Positions 4,081-6,299 of a stretch of 6,299 nt of DNA are shown here, one piece after another. The first letter of the stretch is position 1. Each line of letters opens with the position of its first letter. Source of the DNA: Thermoplasmata archaeon (GTDB lineage: Archaea; Thermoplasmatota; Thermoplasmata; JAGHBH01); the NCBI GenBank assembly GCA_030673205.1, contig DAOVJP010000085.1:1-6299 (forward strand), in the 5' to 3' direction. The translations under genes were made by a program, and so were the position numbers. The notes below the pieces were generated by a model. The model saw only the letters and a list, made by a program, of their open reading frames with translations, ran no database searches and was not told where the DNA came from.

Positions 4081-6299
4081 ATGCTTGAACATAGGCCGGA
4101 AGAAGGAGGAAAGGAGAGGTCCCGAAAGGGAGTGAGAGGCACGGGGCAATTCGATGGATATATCGTATTCTCACTTATCCTGTTGATCCTATGTTCATAC
4201 TGTGTACTGCCCATGCCAACGGGGTTGGGACAGGAGGCGGGCGAAGAAGGAGCGGAGGTAGGATACATGCACATCACCGCCGATGTGAACAACAACTATG
4301 CCACCACCAACATCTACGAGCTGGTGCGAAATCCTTCCAATGATTCGGCCACCGCCATGTTCACCTTCGAGATACCCGAGAAGGCGTTCATCTCCAACTT
4401 CTCCCTCTGCATAGACAATGAGACATACTATGCTGATATAGTCTCTAAAGAAGAGGGAAAACAGGCCTTCGAGAACGCCACGATCAACGGCACCGACGCC
4501 GGTCTCGTGGAAGACCAGGGAAGTAACGTGTTCTCCTATTCCATCAGCCTCTCTCCGGGGCAGGAGATACTTGTGGGGCTCAGGTACGAACAGTTCCTGG
4601 AGAAGAGACTTGGAGGCTACGAATATGTCCTCCCCTTCTCCAGCGGCCATCTGGACCACACAATAGAGGCTCTTTCCATCGATATCACGATACGCTCGGA
4701 CCTACATGTGAACAGCCTAGCGGTGGAGAACTATCCGGACGCCAGTGTGGACTGGATCTCCTCCCGCGAGGTGGCCGTGTCCTACAACGCCACAGATACC
4801 ATCCCCTCCGCCGACCTCCTTGTCGCCTACGAACTGGCCGCCCCTCCGATCAACGGGACGATAATGAACTACAACGACGGAAGCAGCGAATACTTCTTCC
4901 ACATCTTCTCCCCCCAACGCTCCGATCTGGGCGGGGAGGCCATGCCCAAGGACATCATCTTCGTCCTGGACCGCTCTGGCTCCATGAGCGGAGAGAAGAT
5001 AGAACAACTGAAGCAGGCCTTCGCCGAGATAGTGGACCAACTGCTTCCGGAGGACCGATTCAACATAGTCCTGTTCGACAGCGCCATATCGCAGTACAGC
5101 ACCGAACTGATAGGGGTGAGCCAGGAGAACAAGAGCGATGCCGTGGACTACATAAATGAGATAATGGCAGGGGGAAGCACTAACATAAACGATGCCATGC
5201 TCACGGCACTGGACATGTTCGAGACCTCCGAGACCACGGTGCCCATCATAGTCATGTTGACCGACGGACTGCCCACTGCCGGAACGACGAACACCGAGGC
5301 TATCCGCGAGAACGTGCTGGATGCCAACACCGCCAGCGTAGCCATCTTCTCCCTGGGCTTCGGCTATAACCTGGACTTCGATTTCCTCAAGGCGATGAGC
5401 CTGGAGAACAACGGCATAGCCCTGCGGATATACGAGGGCCAGGATGCTAGCGAGCAGATAACCGATTTCTATGATACCATCTCCACCCCTCTTCTCAAGA
5501 ACCTCCTCTTCAGCTATTCCGAGAGTGCCTACGATGTACATCCCGTCGAGGTCGGCCAGCTGTTCGAGGGCGCGGAGGTCGTGGTGGTAGGGAAGTACGA
5601 GGGGACCGAAAAGATGACCTCCACCGTGGAAGCCCTCTCCTGGGAAGGAACAAAGACGTTCACCGAGACGTTCACCCTGGAGCAGGACACGAACCATACG
5701 TTCATCCCGCGGTTCTGGGCCTACTGGAAGATACAGCACCTGCTGGATGAGATAGCCGTGGCGGAGAACGACACCGCCCTGGTGGAGAACGTGACAGCCC
5801 TTGCCATCGAATACGGCTTCGTGACGCCCTACACCTCCCTCCTGGTGGAGACGCCGGAGGAAACGAGTGTGGGAGGGGAGGGAGAGGATGACTGGAATAG
5901 AGAGTATACCAACGGCACCACAGGCAATGGGGGCGGCTCTTATGACTCCACTACTCCTGTAGCTATGGCACCCTCTGAAAGTGCCAGCGATGTTGATGGG
6001 TTCCCCAAGCACTTAGTTGACCCCTCGAACCAGACCCCGGACGATGGAGCGTCTTCCGAACCACCCATGGCCGCCAGCACCACTGGAGAAGGCCTTGGCC
6101 TCGCCAGCGGCCTCGTGCCCAACATGCTCCTCTTGCTATTGATGGGGGTCGCGGCCATAGTGGGCTATTCCAAGATAGAGCGCCACCGGCTGCTGGAACA
6201 CGAGCGTCGGGAGATGATCTATAATTATATTCACGAGAAGCCTGGAGAACATTTCCGGGGAGTGCAGAAGGCCCTGGGCCTGGAGGTGGGCGTGTTGAC
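4081..6299 (+). CDS. Secreted VIT-VWA protein with C-terminal membrane anchor and cytoplasmic winged helix (C-terminus off the window)
   Basis: Open for 739 complete codons to the right edge with no stop. Residues 1-26 are basic/polar, 27-43 hydrophobic (a signal peptide or anchor). Residues about 61-185 form a VIT (vault/inter-alpha-trypsin) domain, with AFISNFSLCIDNETYYADIV its core signature. A VWA domain follows (about 289-470) with an intact metal-binding MIDAS: DRSGSMS (Asp297, Ser299, Ser301), Thr367 in GGSTN, Asp395 in LTDG. The inter-alpha-trypsin-type tail is present (FIPRFWAYWK, then EYGFVTPYTSLLV). A Gly/Ser/Thr/Asp-rich linker (about 595-672) leads to a transmembrane helix (about 674-696), basic residues (KIERHR), and the start of a winged helix, REMIYNYIHEKPGEHFRGVQ. 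Thirteen N-glycosylation sequons (N87 to N650) all lie in the predicted ectodomain. Probably a cell-surface adhesion or ligand-sensing protein signalling directly to DNA; the ligand and regulon are unknown. Confidence 0.9.
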   Translation, partial: MLEHRPEEGGKERSRKGVRGTGQFDGYIVFSLILLILCSYCVLPMPTGLGQEAGEEGAEVGYMHITADVNNNYATTNIYELVRNPSNDSATAMFTFEIPEKAFISNFSLCIDNETYYADIVSKEEGKQAFENATINGTDAGLVEDQGSNVFSYSISLSPGQEILVGLRYEQFLEKRLGGYEYVLPFSSGHLDHTIEALSIDITIRSDLHVNSLAVENYPDASVDWISSREVAVSYNATDTIPSADLLVAYELAAPPINGTIMNYNDGSSEYFFHIFSPQRSDLGGEAMPKDIIFVLDRSGSMSGEKIEQLKQAFAEIVDQLLPEDRFNIVLFDSAISQYSTELIGVSQENKSDAVDYINEIMAGGSTNINDAMLTALDMFETSETTVPIIVMLTDGLPTAGTTNTEAIRENVLDANTASVAIFSLGFGYNLDFDFLKAMSLENNGIALRIYEGQDASEQITDFYDTISTPLLKNLLFSYSESAYDVHPVEVGQLFEGAEVVVVGKYEGTEKMTSTVEALSWEGTKTFTETFTLEQDTNHTFIPRFWAYWKIQHLLDEIAVAENDTALVENVTALAIEYGFVTPYTSLLVETPEETSVGGEGEDDWNREYTNGTTGNGGGSYDSTTPVAMAPSESASDVDGFPKHLVDPSNQTPDDGASSEPPMAASTTGEGLGLASGLVPNMLLLLLMGVAAIVGYSKIERHRLLEHERREMIYNYIHEKPGEHFRGVQKALGLEVGVL

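Noticed and set aside
4195..4659. 154-codon minus-strand open frame
   Set aside because: It is antisense to the VIT domain coding region, has no convincing ribosome site or domain, and is explained as a shadow.
4717..6012. 431-codon minus-strand open frame antisense to the VIT-VWA gene
   Set aside because: The translation is compositionally odd (rich in His, Val and Gly) with no recognisable domain, and the plus strand encodes clear VIT and VWA motifs throughout. It is a shadow of codon bias.
1..6299. tRNA, rRNA, CRISPR array or insertion sequence
   Set aside because: No cloverleaf-like segment, regularly spaced repeat array, transposase motif or terminal inverted repeats with target duplications were seen.

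Overview
The window looks like a piece of an archaeal chromosome, most plausibly a Euryarchaeota/Thermoplasmatota-type lineage. The reasons are: (i) an archaeal-type NAD kinase homologue (COG3199-like) at the left edge; (ii) archaeal TATA-box promoters about 25-30 bases before start codons, some apparently giving leaderless or nearly leaderless messages; (iii) a secreted protein rich in N-glycosylation sequons that ends in a membrane segment and an archaeal-style winged helix; and (iv) frequent AUA and AGG codons. The organism assignment is inference; no rRNA or other marker lies in the window.

Layout. Bases 1-135 (minus) hold the N-terminal 45 codons of the NAD kinase homologue, which runs off the left edge. 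Bases 172-2598 (minus) hold a large AAA/STAND-like ATPase with a winged-helix-like segment and about nine TPR repeats, whose P-loop is badly degenerate. A 310-base divergent intergenic region (2599-2908) separates it from a Fic-domain AMP-transferase gene (2909-3811, plus) that carries its own inhibitory motif and a C-terminal excisionase-like helix-turn-helix. A 269-base gap (3812-4080) with a C/T-rich tract, a direct repeat and a 12-base perfect palindrome precedes a VIT-VWA protein (4081 to the right edge, plus, 739 complete codons visible). That ORF has no stop in the window.

The genes do not form one operon. The TPR ATPase and the NAD kinase homologue point the same way but the latter appears to have its own TATA box, and fic and the VIT-VWA gene each have their own promoter region. 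No shared pathway is evident. The common theme is sensing or regulation: a TPR signalling scaffold, a self-inhibited protein-modifying enzyme with a DNA-binding tail, and a membrane protein whose ectodomain is a VIT-VWA adhesion/ligand module and whose cytoplasmic tail begins a DNA-binding winged helix. The most interesting item is this last protein, which reads as a membrane-tethered one-component regulator. Two approximately 100-base C/T-rich tracts on either side of fic, each with a canonical G-quadruplex pattern on the minus strand, are the most unusual non-coding signal.
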